From positions 85,142,114 to 85,206,113 of the forward strand of contig CM038228.1 of NCBI GenBank assembly GCA_021442155.1: DNA of 64,000 nt. The letters are read 5' to 3'. Below the pieces are notes generated by a model. The model was not told the origin of the DNA and made no database searches. It saw nothing but the letters and a program-made list of their open reading frames with translations. This document shows positions 37,501 through 48,316 of the stretch, one piece after another (position 1 is the first letter of the stretch; every line of letters starts with the position of its first letter). A program made the position numbers and the translations under genes. The stretch is from Cymbidium sinense. Lineage: Eukaryota; Streptophyta; Magnoliopsida; Asparagales; Orchidaceae.

Positions 37501-40500
37501 CTTCTCATAAATAGTAGATATGAAACTTGAGGTGTGAGATGTGCAAAGGAATAAGAATTGTGAACTTGTGTATGTAAAGCTCTCATCACAAGAGAAATTG
37601 CTTAGTTCCAGAGTTAAATCGACGTCAAATCACAAAAGAAAACTGTTCATCATACAGTGAACTATAAAAGGCGCCAACAGGGAGACATGGAATAGATGAA
37701 AGATCTGCTATCATCAGCTTTAACATTTTAAAAACTAATTCATCAGATGCCAATACAGAGGAAATGAACTATTTCACGTTCTTCATCCATGCAGCTTCAA
37801 ATAGATTTCAGAAAATACCTGATTCATGAGCAAACAATTTATTAAGATTTTATTTTCTCAAAATCAAATGTGAAATAGTTAATTATGCTCTTGCTTTTAG
37901 AAAAGTGTGAGTTGCTCAATACACATTGAAAGTTTTAAAAATGTAAATGCGATAGTCACTATTTATTGCTCGTTGATCAAGTAAACTTCACAATTTTTAG
38001 TAAAAACCTAACTGATAAGAAATTAATATTTCTACTCAAAAACAAGTATCATCATCATCATCATCATCATCATAAGCCTTCTCCGATCTTTTAGGAGTCA
38101 ACATAATGAAATATTAAATAATGCATTATGCAATATTTTTACCCATGATTCTCTGTAATCAAACATCTTTGGATTAAGTAAATTATGAGTTATCATGATT
38201 CCTTTTGATCACCATTAAGAATAATAAAATAGAGCGTGCTTGATCATTATTTCTTTCATAAAAAATGTCAACATTGAGATCTTCCTCTTGTAATTTATAA
38301 AGCCACTTGGGCTTTGGACAGTTAATAAAAAAAAAATACAACAATTTCGAACCCCTAAAATAGAGGCGCCTGCCTCATCACATACACCTCAACGTGCACC
38401 TTATTACACGTGCCTTACAATTGAGATATGTGCAATTTTCTCTCACTGTGAAGCATAAACCTCAAGAAACTTTGAATGTGCCTCACCCTAAGGGAAGTAT
38501 CAAATTGCACTACTTTAAACAATGTTGTCATTTTCCATCATCAATTGCATAACCATTCACAAGTTACATGATTATCAAAAATCATTCAATTATATTCTCT
38601 ATCATTTACAAATATTAATATCACTCAAATATTAATGATTTCACAAAATAAATAGCTGAAAAAGTTAGATAATGATGTACGGCAAAAAGCACACCTATCT
38701 TACGATGATTATAAGCTTGGAGCACTGCACAACTAGCACTGCTCAAGCATGTCAAAGCAAAGTTTCTAAATCTCCTCCATAAGAATTGTAAGCACCTAGT
38801 ACCACGAATTTAAACGCATGACAAGAAAAAGGGAGGATACTCTACAACCTAAATTGGTAATTCACAATTTAAGTCCAACTCAAAGATATCTAGTACTAAG
38901 CTAATATCAACAATCCTAGGAGATCTAACTCATAAATCAATGGGGCCAACTCACTACAAGGCTACAAAACCAACTTCTTAATAGTACTCCTAAGAGAATC
39001 TCTCAGATGTGGATAAGTTCACTTCTTAAATTAGCCTTAAATTCTTAAAAGTATAATAACCCTTACTACTCTCTTTTATAAGCTCTATATCAAAGTTATA
39101 CTCTTAATTTTCACCAAGGAAAAAAGAAAATTGAGAACTCAAATGAGAGAGAAAAGAAGACAATAAAAGTAAAATAAGGCAAGTTTTGAATATAGTGGAG
39201 AAAAGGTCATCAAAAACCTTAATGCATTCTCAGCTCTTATCAGTCAAATTAACTTCTCCTATCATCTTCTCAGAGAAAACCATGAACATCAATCAAGGTA
39301 CTAAAAACGGAAAGCTTTTTCAAGCACCACAGATGAGAATTGTGAGAAAGAGAAGCAGAATGAGAATTTATTGGGGACTAAGAAAAGAGAAAATTAAAAA
39401 AAAGGAAGATAATTTCAACCAAAGAGAAGGGAATGTCCTCTGAAAAGAAATTCCTAATACAATAACGGAAATCCATAAATAGATCAAATTTCTTTTTCAG
39501 GGCAAGCAACCTTCAAATTTAAAGAAGTGCCGTCGAACAAATTTCATGGCCAAGACAAAACAAAATACAGTAACAAAGATAACGCATGAATACTGACAGA
39601 AAATTTGAAAAATAGAAGCCTGACAGAAATGAAAAAACAGGCAGACACCTCCATATTACACAGATCACAAAAAATTCCCTTTAATCAGTAAAAGCAAAGA
39701 AAATATCAATTTAAAGAAATTAAAAGGAAATTGAAAAGGATAACATCACAAGGCACTCACCACAAAGATTTCACGCTTGAATTCAGTTGCAAGACTCTCA
39801 ATTGCTATGTCATCTCCAAAAGCCCCTGCACGGCCATCTCGGTTCTCGTCTATTGTTAATAATCCCTCCTCTGTAAATTGTAGGGTGATAATGTCATAGT
39901 CATCCTCCGAGGAGCCAGAGATGGACATATATTTAGCCCAACTCTGTCCATCATTTACTGCGATGCATCTTTCCTTGTAAATAGATTGAGCAGCGACTTC
40001 CCTTCATCAGAATATCAGCCAAGATTATTACTACAAAATATTAATACCATTTCATGGCATTATCACTCATGCAAAATGGCATAATCCATTATTAAATGCA
40101 TTGAGATGACAAAGAAACATAATAACTATACATTTGGCAATGAGAAACATCCAAATACGAAAAAAAACAGAGAAAAAGAAAAGATGGGCCTTTATAAAAT
40201 TGTGTCCAAAATGCAACAGAAAATGAGATTATAACAAGAGATAAAACACCACGAAGCACAAATCATGTTTCCTTTCCACTAGGGAGAATAATTTCGAGAT
40301 AACTGAAAATTGAACTTATCATTTATGATACAACATTCCAATTTTCCAAGTACGGAAGCGCTAGATCGAATAAAAAGATGGGCGCGAAATCATCAAAAGC
40401 AGAACAATTAAATAAAAGAAAAAAAAAGGACACGAAATCTACCTCTGCAAGCCTAGATCTACAAGTTCCTGGATGGCAGAGTCGAGCGCTTCGCGATCTT

Positions 40501-41002
40501 CCTTCTTAGCGAGCAGCTTCACCTCCTGAACAACATGGATTCCCCATCCTGCCTGTAGATCCGGCAAATAGAGGTGACGGATAGCGGCATCGACGGCATC
40601 TCTACCCGGCCCATCGTCTGATCCGTAGTCCTCCAAGAACCGCCTCACCGTCCTCAGCCTGAGCTCTCTGGGCCCAATCATGGCTCCCATTGCCCTTCTA
40701 GCCGCTGTAAAGAGGCAGTTCCCATCCGCCTCAACGTCGCCACCGTGAGAAAGCCTGAACACCGTTCCCGTCGCCGCCGCTCCTTCTTGCGGATTCTTCC
40801 AGTAAACCCCCCTCGTGTGGATCCTCTCCAGTTTCCGCCGCTGTTGTTCCTCTAGTCCTCTTACCGCGTCCCACCCCCCACTCGAAATCGACTCAGGACC
40901 GACTCCCGCCACCGGATGGCACGAGTCCGACCAAGGTAGAAGTGGAGGAGGGGGTTTGAGAGCTTCGGTGACGGCAGTCGAATCGCAGAGCAATTTCCCC
41001 AT
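28325..41002 (-). CDS. OTU-domain cysteine protease (deubiquitinase-like), four coding exons
   Basis: Minus-strand exons are 41002-40443, 40001-39761, 37217-37100 and 28416-28325 (stop at 28327-28325). All introns are GT-AG, phases agree, and the total is 336 aa. The start chosen is the ATG at 41002, with G at -3 and +4. Upstream in-frame sequence is CT-rich leader, and the open frame there begins with TTG, not ATG. A Pro-rich N-terminus precedes the OTU domain. The motif EADGNCLFTAARRAM gives the catalytic Asp93-Gly-Asn-Cys96; GDDIAIESLATEF lies in exon 2; DEENCVFFFPHRPR in exon 3; and GAGADHYEPL, with the likely catalytic His315, in exon 4. OTU proteases cleave ubiquitin or ubiquitin-like conjugates; substrate specificity is not readable here. 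Intron 3 is 8.7 kb and contains a whole MULE. The plant subfamily was not assigned, so no symbol is given. Confidence 0.85.
28495..28735. mobile_element. Fold-back (MITE-like) element in OTU intron 3, copy a
   Basis: Starts ATTTACATACATATCACACA with a long (AT)n run in the left arm (28527-28551) and ends with TTAGATATATAAATGCATAA then ATTGTGTGACATGTATATAA. The internal CTTCATGCATAGAAAATAT word matches other family members. Confidence 0.6.
28740..29018. mobile_element. Adjacent fold-back (MITE-like) copies in OTU intron 3
   Basis: Two shortened copies lie side by side. One (about 28744-28850) starts ATTTACATACATATCACATG and ends TAAGTATGTAAATC. The other (about 28860-29015) ends TTAGGTATGTAAATACATAA then GAATTGTGTGATATGTATGC. 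The cluster of three copies within 520 bp suggests preferential insertion into, or local duplication of, this family. Confidence 0.55.
30180..32640 (+). pseudogene. Decayed MuDR-type MULE transposase
   Basis: Plus-strand fragments in several frames follow the MuDR order. The N-terminal domain reads ELKQRIMLSLNIDSVRHSVS then LTCHYPMGNGFIAY (30255-30340). The MuDR-type DNA-binding region includes DLVEEMCFASKRSLQFAVI and YNWHLHCNSS (30940-31120). The catalytic-core piece at 31659-31937 has LCIISDKHAG and HKHCLHHLRENFKKV. A SWIM zinc finger, CNCSCNK with a later CPH (about 32290-32345), follows. Stops and frameshifts throughout make it inactive, although some breaks may be introns. It is in the opposite orientation to the host OTU gene. 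Confidence 0.75.
32821..35058 (+). pseudogene. Plant mobile domain (MAIN-like) relic within the MULE
   Basis: The plus-strand open stretch starting MVEEHRPLDADAMLGGHPLE (32821) is followed by broken fragments: ERYVRQMLMANIALYRNELE (about 34018), GMAPFDPSFKIVDDR, and VHIVAWERRRDYLVEGLDED (34395 on), then a tail region up to 35058. The H(I)xxWxxRxxxxVxG spacing resembles the C-terminal half of plant mobile domain / MAIN-like proteins that often accompany MuDR transposases. Frames change repeatedly. The family call is based on pattern only. Confidence 0.5.
35124..36124 (-). mobile_element. 5'-truncated LINE (RTE-type) nested in the MULE, 17-bp TSD
   Basis: The insertion is bounded by a perfect 17-bp direct repeat, TTTTGTTTCTGGATCAT (35107-35123 and 36125-36141). 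The tail is (AAC)n on the plus strand at 35125-35154, so the element reads on the minus strand and ends in (GTT)n. Its 3' end (AAGCCTTAATCCCACTAAGT) and body match the longer LINE at 51081-53995. Only the 3' ~1 kb is present, as expected for target-primed integration with 5' truncation. Confidence 0.85.
37358..37596. mobile_element. Fold-back (MITE-like) element in OTU intron 2
   Basis: Left arm ATATATATATCACACAATAT then AGTATTTACATATCTATCACC; middle TTAATATCACATCAAAAATG; right arm GAGGTGTGAGATGTGCAAAG then AATAAGAATTGTGAACTTGT. It lies about 140 bp on the intron side of the exon 3 acceptor. Confidence 0.6.
38048..38110 (-). repeat. (ATC)n tract with retroelement-like 3' end
   Basis: A perfect (ATC)n run at about 38048-38073 is followed by AAGCCTTCTCCGATCTTTTA. 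The layout, a short tandem tail next to AAGCCTT, mirrors the LINE 3' ends in this window. It is therefore probably the end of another minus-strand LINE or SINE in OTU intron 2. The body of the element was not delimited. Confidence 0.45.
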
Positions 41003-41089
41003 AACCGGTTTTAGGGTTTCCCTCCCCTGCTCGGCCCTTGCCCAGAGGAGAGAAAATAGAGAGAGATAGAGAGAAAGAGGCAAACGGAA

Positions 41090-43229
41090 ATGTTTCCGTT
41101 ATCGACCGGCGACGTGGACTGCGCCACGTGGAAAACTCTCGAAAACTGTCCAGAGAAATGGTGCTCCAATAGTCCGCTGGGATAGGATAAGTAGGTATCC
41201 GTTTAGGTTTATTGTCCTATTGTCCACAGCACATGCAACAGCTGGATGCTAGATAATGTTAGGTGTCAGCCCTCTTAATAGGCTTTAGTTTTTTCTGATT
41301 AGTCCTAATTTTTGGGAATATTACAAATTTAATCTCAAATTCACACACAAAAAAATTATATATAGTATGACCATTATTATTTTTATAATAAAATATGATT
41401 TATCAATATGGTTTATTACATCAATAGTGATATTATGCATGAAAAATAAATATTTTCACTATAAGGAAAAACTAAAAAAGTAGGAATGTATATGACAACA
41501 CAACTTGATATTTCATCATGGTCATAAAAATAAATTGATTTGCATGCTTATAATGCATAATTGAAAATATAAAAAAGAGTGGCAAGCATATAAAAATTAA
41601 GAACCTATTAGAAATAATAAGGAATGACACATATAATAAAGAATGATATATTTATCTTTTAATAAATAAAGTCACATACCTCAGTATCGATACAACATTG
41701 CAATCTTAGTTGAGGTCATATTAGATGACACTTGGTGAAAATTTAATTCAAATGTTTTACACAAAAAACATTGAATTATCTAGAACTATATGAAAAAAAA
41801 CACATAATAATATAAGGCATATTATACTCTAAAATAAATTATGTCAATCTTAAATGAAGGTATCAAAGGTCATTAGGCAAGCTTAATCAATAGGATACTC
41901 TAAAATCAATCTATGCTAATCATTATTTTGATGAACTTGAATAATTAAAATTTTCAATATCAACCATGATGAATTATAATTTTTGTAAGAATTAAATCTT
42001 AATCTATTATCAAATGCCTAAATTCATATAGACTAGTAGACAATATGACTTTTCCCTAATAAGCTATCCCAAAGCTATATTAAAATGATTATGATTATCA
42101 AAAGATGAAACAAATAATAATAAACTTAATTTGTAACTTTTCCAAAGTTTTATTTAGATTCAACCTCAATTTAAGAATATCTTTAATTAGCTATAAATAT
42201 GATTTTTTTTCAAGTTATTAGATGGTCAAAGATGGGTTACAATAAGCTCTCTAATGATGAATGATGACAAACCAGTCAAGTTCTTAAGCTGCATAAAGTG
42301 TTTGCTTAAAGGTGCTGCAATTACCAAAATATTAAAAAAATTAGAAGACATAAAATAAGGATGATAAAGAAGAAAAAAATTGTAAATGTCTTGTAGTTAA
42401 GAAAAAAAGAGGTGAAAGCGATCTACCATAAGAAAGGTCTTTGTTGTCACCTTGACTAGAAGTGAAAAGCTGAGGTGAGGAGGAAGGTTGGCTAAAATTA
42501 TAGGAGAGATATGTCTTAAAATGGGAGGTTCAAAGGGTATGAAGAGTGAAATGAAGATGCCATAGTCTTGATTCTCTAAAATTACAAGTGAGGTGGCAAG
42601 GGGAAGAGGGACTGATGTAAAAATCACTATAATGGTGATGTCAAAAATTTATGTGTGAAGGAGAGAGAAAATAATACAAGATATGCACAATCAAAGGAGG
42701 TGAAGGCAAATATGAGTGATTAGGCAAACAAAAATGCTTTGGTTGTTTGACATTAGTCTCGTTTAAATCAGTCTGTCTCAATTCAACTAAGGTTTGATTT
42801 GGTCCTTTCACAACCATTAAAAATATGCGTCTTACTTTTTTTTTAGTTTGTGGCAGCATTGAAATAATGAACATATAAGTTAAAATTTGTTTAAAGGGGT
42901 AATTTACCAAATAAAATATGTTACTAAAATTACATTAATCAGCAAGCACTTCAAAAGCTTGAGAAATAAAACAAATACATCATGTTTATAAGCAAATTAT
43001 CACAAATTAATCTAAACATAGACATCCCAAACTTGTAAAAAAATTCTAGTAAGGTAGCAAAAGTACTTGCTGAAAAACACCACGTATGCATTATTCTTTG
43101 TAAGTTCTAGCTTATTGCATCTTTCGAGATATCAATGTATTTTTAGCATTCTCATTTTTGTTGAGTTTATATATTCACTTTATGTTTAGATTAATTAAAT
43201 TTTTTCTTTGCTAGTGTAGCCTTGTGAAT
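41090..43229. other. AT-rich intergenic region with the divergent OTU promoter side
   Basis: Directly upstream of the OTU gene (about 41003-41180) the sequence is GC-richer and contains two CCACGTGG/GCCACGTGG-like words near 41110-41130 (GACGTGG, GCGCCACGTGG). These are candidate G-box-type sites. The rest, to 43229, is AT-rich and shows no supported gene. Confidence 0.4.
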
Positions 43230-45100
43230 GTATTTAACAATGGATATGAATGGATTTTCTTATAATTTTTAAATTTGATGGACATTGGGCACAAGTCAAG
43301 ATTACGGATAGGAAAAATATGACGGTGAGAAGTAAAAATGTATTAAACTTGAAAATTATAGCGAGTTTTTATGTGTTCATAGATGAAATTCAAGTAATTG
43401 ACCTTTGGCAAAGAGTTTATGAGATTAAATTATACTACCATATTTATATATCATTATCTAAAGACTTTACACTTAAAATAGGTGATACTAAGTTGACAAA
43501 GGTGATTGTATAGTTAAATGGAAGTGGCCAGGCTGAGTTAATGGTTATGATATGAGATGATAAAGAAGATAACATATATTCACATGATAGAAGGAACAAG
43601 AATGATAATCACGCTTTTGAGTGCCACGATTTAAACTCTAATTATATTGACAGTGAAAACATCGAGCTTGAAGTTAAGAGGTAGTGGTTATGATATGAAA
43701 TGATAAAGAAGATAATATACATTCACATGATAGAGATGACAAGAATGATAATCACATTTTTGAGTGCTATGATTTAAACTCTAATTATATTAACAATGAA
43801 AACATTGAGCTTGGTAGTTAAAATGATGAGTTTTTAATTATTGATGGTGACGATGATAAATCCTTTTAGTAGGTGCACTTTTTCATTTTCATGATTCAAT
43901 AAGTTTCAAGAAGTCCTTTGATCCAAAGTTATTATGAATACTTTTGAAGTTAAAATCAAGGCTAGTAGTAGAATTTGAGTCATAGCTATTTTTAAAACTA
44001 AGAATGGTAATGAAAAATATGGGCAATATTATGTACAAATAGTCACATTTTTGAGATGAGAAGATTAAATACAACACATTTATACTATAATGTTAATAGA
44101 GATAGAAATCCACTTGGATAACTCACCATATTATAAAAAATATTCCAACTATTATTCTAAAACATATTAACTTAAAATGATATAAAATTATCATTACTTC
44201 ATATGAAGTTCTCAAGAGAAAAAGCTTGCAATATCATATTTAAATCAACTAATGATAATTATATGTGGGCACCTATATTACCTACATTAAGAACAAAACT
44301 TTTTTATAGAAATCATAGCCCTCATATTGCATATACTAAAGATAGTGATGATTATTATTTTAATAAGTTTTATGTTAGATTCAATATTTGCAATAATTGT
44401 TTCCTAGTTGGTTGCAAACATCAAATTAGTCTTAATGTTTGTTACTTAAAATGAAAACATTTAGGTGTATTCCTATCGTAAATGCTCTAGGCAATAGTAA
44501 TGATTTGTTTACCTAAACTAGAAGATGAATCTAAGTCAAAGAAAATATGACAAAAGTTCCTAAATTTTTTTCTAAAATTATTATTCTGACTTACATCACT
44601 TACCTTTTATATCAAATATAAAAAAAGTTTAGGTGGAGGAATAAAGAATGTATTTATGAGTATTCAACATAAGGATTGTTTATGACATTACTAAAAAAAC
44701 TTGAGAAAATATTTTCATTATCATTATATTTATAAGCTTCAAAGCTTAGTATGGCCAGCTACAAATATATATTAAGCAAGTTTGAAGATAAATTAAATGA
44801 ATTTCACTCTTATTCATCTATTTGTTTTCTTTGTCATATAATTGGTCTAAAAGTAATTTCTCACCGACAAATGAAATTATTACAATATAAATAAAATGTC
44901 AATATCATTTAATTAGTGGATTAGATGCAAGAAGTAGGGCAATTGCTGAGTTAGTTGACATAATTAGGGGAATGCATATGGAGGAAGGGGAATTCAAATT
45001 CATCAAAGTCAAGAGGAGAGTTAGTTTTATGAATTAAAGAGTGGATTAGATACATAAATATAGTAAATTTTTTTTTAAATGTCTATCATAATATAAGCTC
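43230..45100 (+). mobile_element. Decayed MULE transposase relic
   Basis: Fragments on the plus strand follow a MuDR-type transposase. A first open stretch (43250-43513) includes a DGHWAQV word. A later one (44203-44454) has PTLRTKLFYRN and then VRFNICNNCFLVGCKHQISL, where active relatives have F..GC+P.I.LDG at the start of the catalytic domain. After the stop, weaker matches continue to about 45060. Acidic-residue codons are replaced or frames broken, so it is inactive. No terminal repeats were found. It includes an internal ~145-bp tandem duplication (43547-43830). Confidence 0.55.
43547..43830. repeat. ~145-bp tandem duplication in the MULE relic
   Basis: Two adjacent copies begin TTATGATATGA(G/A)ATGATAAA (43548 and about 43689). 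They share ATTCACATGATAGA, AAGAATGATAATCAC, TTTGAGTGC and GATTTAAACTCTAATTATAT in the same order, with about 10% differences. Confidence 0.8.
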
Positions 45101-46105
45101 TGAGGTAAATTTCCCATTAGAAGAAGATCATGGCTTAGATGGCTTTGTGACATATATATAATGCCATAAAAAAATGATTTGGATATGTGGATCTTATAAT
45201 TTATAAATGGAAGACTACATAAAAATTAAATCAAAGTCATCACAACAAGTTCTTAGGTTTTAAACTAGATTTTTGCTAAGGACTTAATATACGATTAGGA
45301 AATGACTACATAAACCTAATACGAACTAGTTTGATAAGACTTATGGCTTGAAATCTCACAAGGGATTAATAAATCCTGATATAAAATCTTATACTCTCAA
45401 ATGGAAAGAACATCCATTTAGATCCATCTAAGCACTTTGAAATTCTTTATATAAATGCAAGATAATGCTAATTTGAAATTAATAAATATAGCTTATAATC
45501 ACACCATTGAAGCAAAGATAGGATGTTCAAACTATACAATTTTTACTAAAAGTAATTAAATTTCTTGATATAAGAGCTAGAAAGTAAAATTACTATACAA
45601 ATCCAATGTGCTTTTACATATTAAATATACAAAATTACAAATATCACGCCCTTTAAAAGTCCCTTGTTATTTTGGATCTTGATCCAATAACCACTAGATC
45701 TTGACCCAATGACTTCAACTAATCTAAACTAGCCCCACAGGCTTCGAAGAACATATAGGAACAACATTAATATTCGAGATGGTTTAAATAGGGAGGTCAC
45801 ATTAGGTGTTCTCTCATCTCTCAAATTTGATTTAATAGCACCACTATTTTGAGTTATTTATCTAATTATTTAATTATTTAACCTAATTGCTTAATAATTT
45901 CAATGATATTTTTAGCATTTAAATGAATTTTTAAAAATACTAATAAATATAATTTCTAATTAATCAAATAAATTTATTTTTTAATATTTTATAAAAATGA
46001 TCAATCTTACATGCATAATATTTTATTATGAACTTTTCTTACTCTTTTTTTTTATAATAATTTAGTTTAGATATAAATAATTCTTACAAAAAAAATTCAC
46101 ATAAT
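45101..46105. other. AT-rich intergenic sequence
   Basis: No gene, RNA or defined repeat recognised. Confidence 0.5.
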
Positions 46106-46109
46106 ATTA

Positions 46110-46320
46110 TTTTATAAGGACATATACATATGTAGCACACAATTGTAGTATGTTTATATATCTAATATCTAAATTTTATATTTATAAAAAAAAATATTTA
46201 AAATTTAAATATTATATTAAAAATATTATCATCATTAATTTTTTAAAATAAAATACATCTTTTTATTTTATATCTATTAAAAAATAAAAAAAATTAAATT
46301 AAAATTAAAAAAAAATAAAA
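46110..46320. mobile_element. Truncated fold-back (MITE-like) element upstream of ARP2
   Basis: Left arm TAGCACACAATTGTAGTATG then TATATCTAATATCTAAATTT; middle ATATTAAAAATATTATCATC and ATACATCTTTTTATTTTATA match the family. The right arm is missing. It ends about 80 bp before the ARP2 start codon, so the proximal promoter of this gene is partly transposon-derived. Confidence 0.5.
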
Positions 46321-46402
46321 GTTAAGACTGCCCTTAAATTTCAGGCATTGAAAACTCGAGAGGGCGATCTTCGCCACAGTGGAGGTTATCGTTGCTTCAG
46401 AG

Positions 46403-48273
46403 ATGGATAGCAAAAATGTAGTCGTCTGCGACAACGGTACAGGGGTAAAATCTTCTTTTTCAAGATTATTTATTATCGATATTCCTTCACTAGATCTCCG
46501 ACGGTTTCTTAGATTTTTTTTTTGTTCAACCCACTTTCAAATCCCCATATGAACTCGGTCTGGATTAAACTGATCTTTTATTTATTTGCTAGCTCATGGA
46601 TCTTGATTTTTTTTTCCTTCCGCGGCTTTGGAATTCGCCTCCTCTTCTTACAGTTTCGTTCTGCTGTTTCAGAATTAGATCTTCACTCATCGCAAAATTG
46701 ATATTTTTTTGCCAAGTTTTTTTTCTCGTCACTTAAAAAGCTGAGATTTTGTCTAATTCAAATGCCTATGACCTGAAGACATGCTCCGATTCGGCAACTT
46801 TTCCTGATCAAATGGATCATGATGGCCTATAATGGGGCAAGTAGGATTTAGTAAATCCTATTAATCCAGATTTAGTAAATCTTGAGGGAATCATAATCGA
46901 AAAACTGTTTGGCATGACAACTTTTAAATCTTGCTAAAAAGATTTGTGTATTCCTTTCTAGATTTTGAGATGAGAAATCGGTAAATCTGGTGGCGTGATT
47001 TAACAAATCCTAGATTTTGAACAATAACTGAGCTGAAATGAGATTTAACAAAACAGTAGGATTTAAAGTTCCCAAAACGCTTTTTGACAGCATTTATGCT
47101 GAATCTTGCTTAAATCCTGTCTAATGTAGAATGCTTAATAGCCCCCATGTCTGATAGGATTCAATATTTATTTAGAAGCAAGTTTTGGATTGCATTTCTA
47201 TATTTAATCTTCGTTTCTCTAAATGATTTGTTTCACTTCACTTTCTCAACTCCTGCTGTTAGACCTTACTGACACATCACATTAACGCAGTATGTGAAGT
47301 GTGGTTTTGCTGGTGAAAACTTTCCTACTTCTGTGTTTCCTTGTGTGGTTGGTAGACCCCTGCTGCGTTATGAAGAATCACTCATTGAACAAGAGCTGAA
47401 GGTTTGAGGTCAAAAGTTTCAGTCCCCTTTCATGTATTGAAATTAAAATAAACTAGTAATCTTCACATCTCGGCTTGGTTTCACTAATATGTTGCCTGAA
47501 TAAACTCTTACCATTTCGCCTGTTCAGGACATTGTTGTGGGAGAATCTTGTGCAGACTTTCGAAATCAGCTGGATATTTCTTACCCTGTCAATAATGGCA
47601 TTGTACAGAACTGGGAAGATATGGGCCATGTTTGGGATCATGCATTTTTTAATGAACTAAAGGTATCAGTGGTGATCTTTTTGTATGTATGAAGTTGCAG
47701 AATGGCGTTAATCTTAGTGTACTTTTATCAGTTATCATTTTACTGTTGACCTCAGATGTTTGTGTCCTATTTCTATATTCATTCACTCAAGTATAGAGAG
47801 AAAACTAATTAAATGATCCTTTTTTTGATGTGCTTGCTTTAGATTGATCCAACTGACTGCAAAATTCTACTCACAGACCCTCCCCTTAATCCTGCAAAAA
47901 ACCGTGAAAAAATGGTGAGTTTACCACTTAATGTTGAAGTTGGTCTTCTATCTTATATCATTGACATTGTATTTTTCTTATAATTATTTTGAAAGTATCA
48001 CTATGTTGGTTTTCTTGCTGAACTACAAAATTTGTTTTTGGGCGTGTATGGTAATACCAGATAGAGACCATGTTTGAGAAGTACAATTTCAGTGGCGTCT
48101 TCATTCAAATCCAAGCTGTTCTAACATTATATGCTCAAGGTGCTTATTATGATGCCTGGGATGTTTGAAAATTATTGAATTAAGTTTAATTTTTCATGCG
48201 ATATATCACATTTTAGATTTCATGGTATATATTCATTGCCAATTTGTCATATATATATATATATATATATATT

Positions 48274-48316
<43 letters not shown>

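Noticed and set aside
41003..41083. Upstream extension of the OTU protein
   Set aside because: The extension begins at TTG, not ATG, and translates a CT-rich leader; the ATG at 41002 has a good context.
42397..42910. Minus-strand open frames in the OTU-ARP2 intergenic region
   Set aside because: No homology pattern, AT-rich composition and no splice partners.
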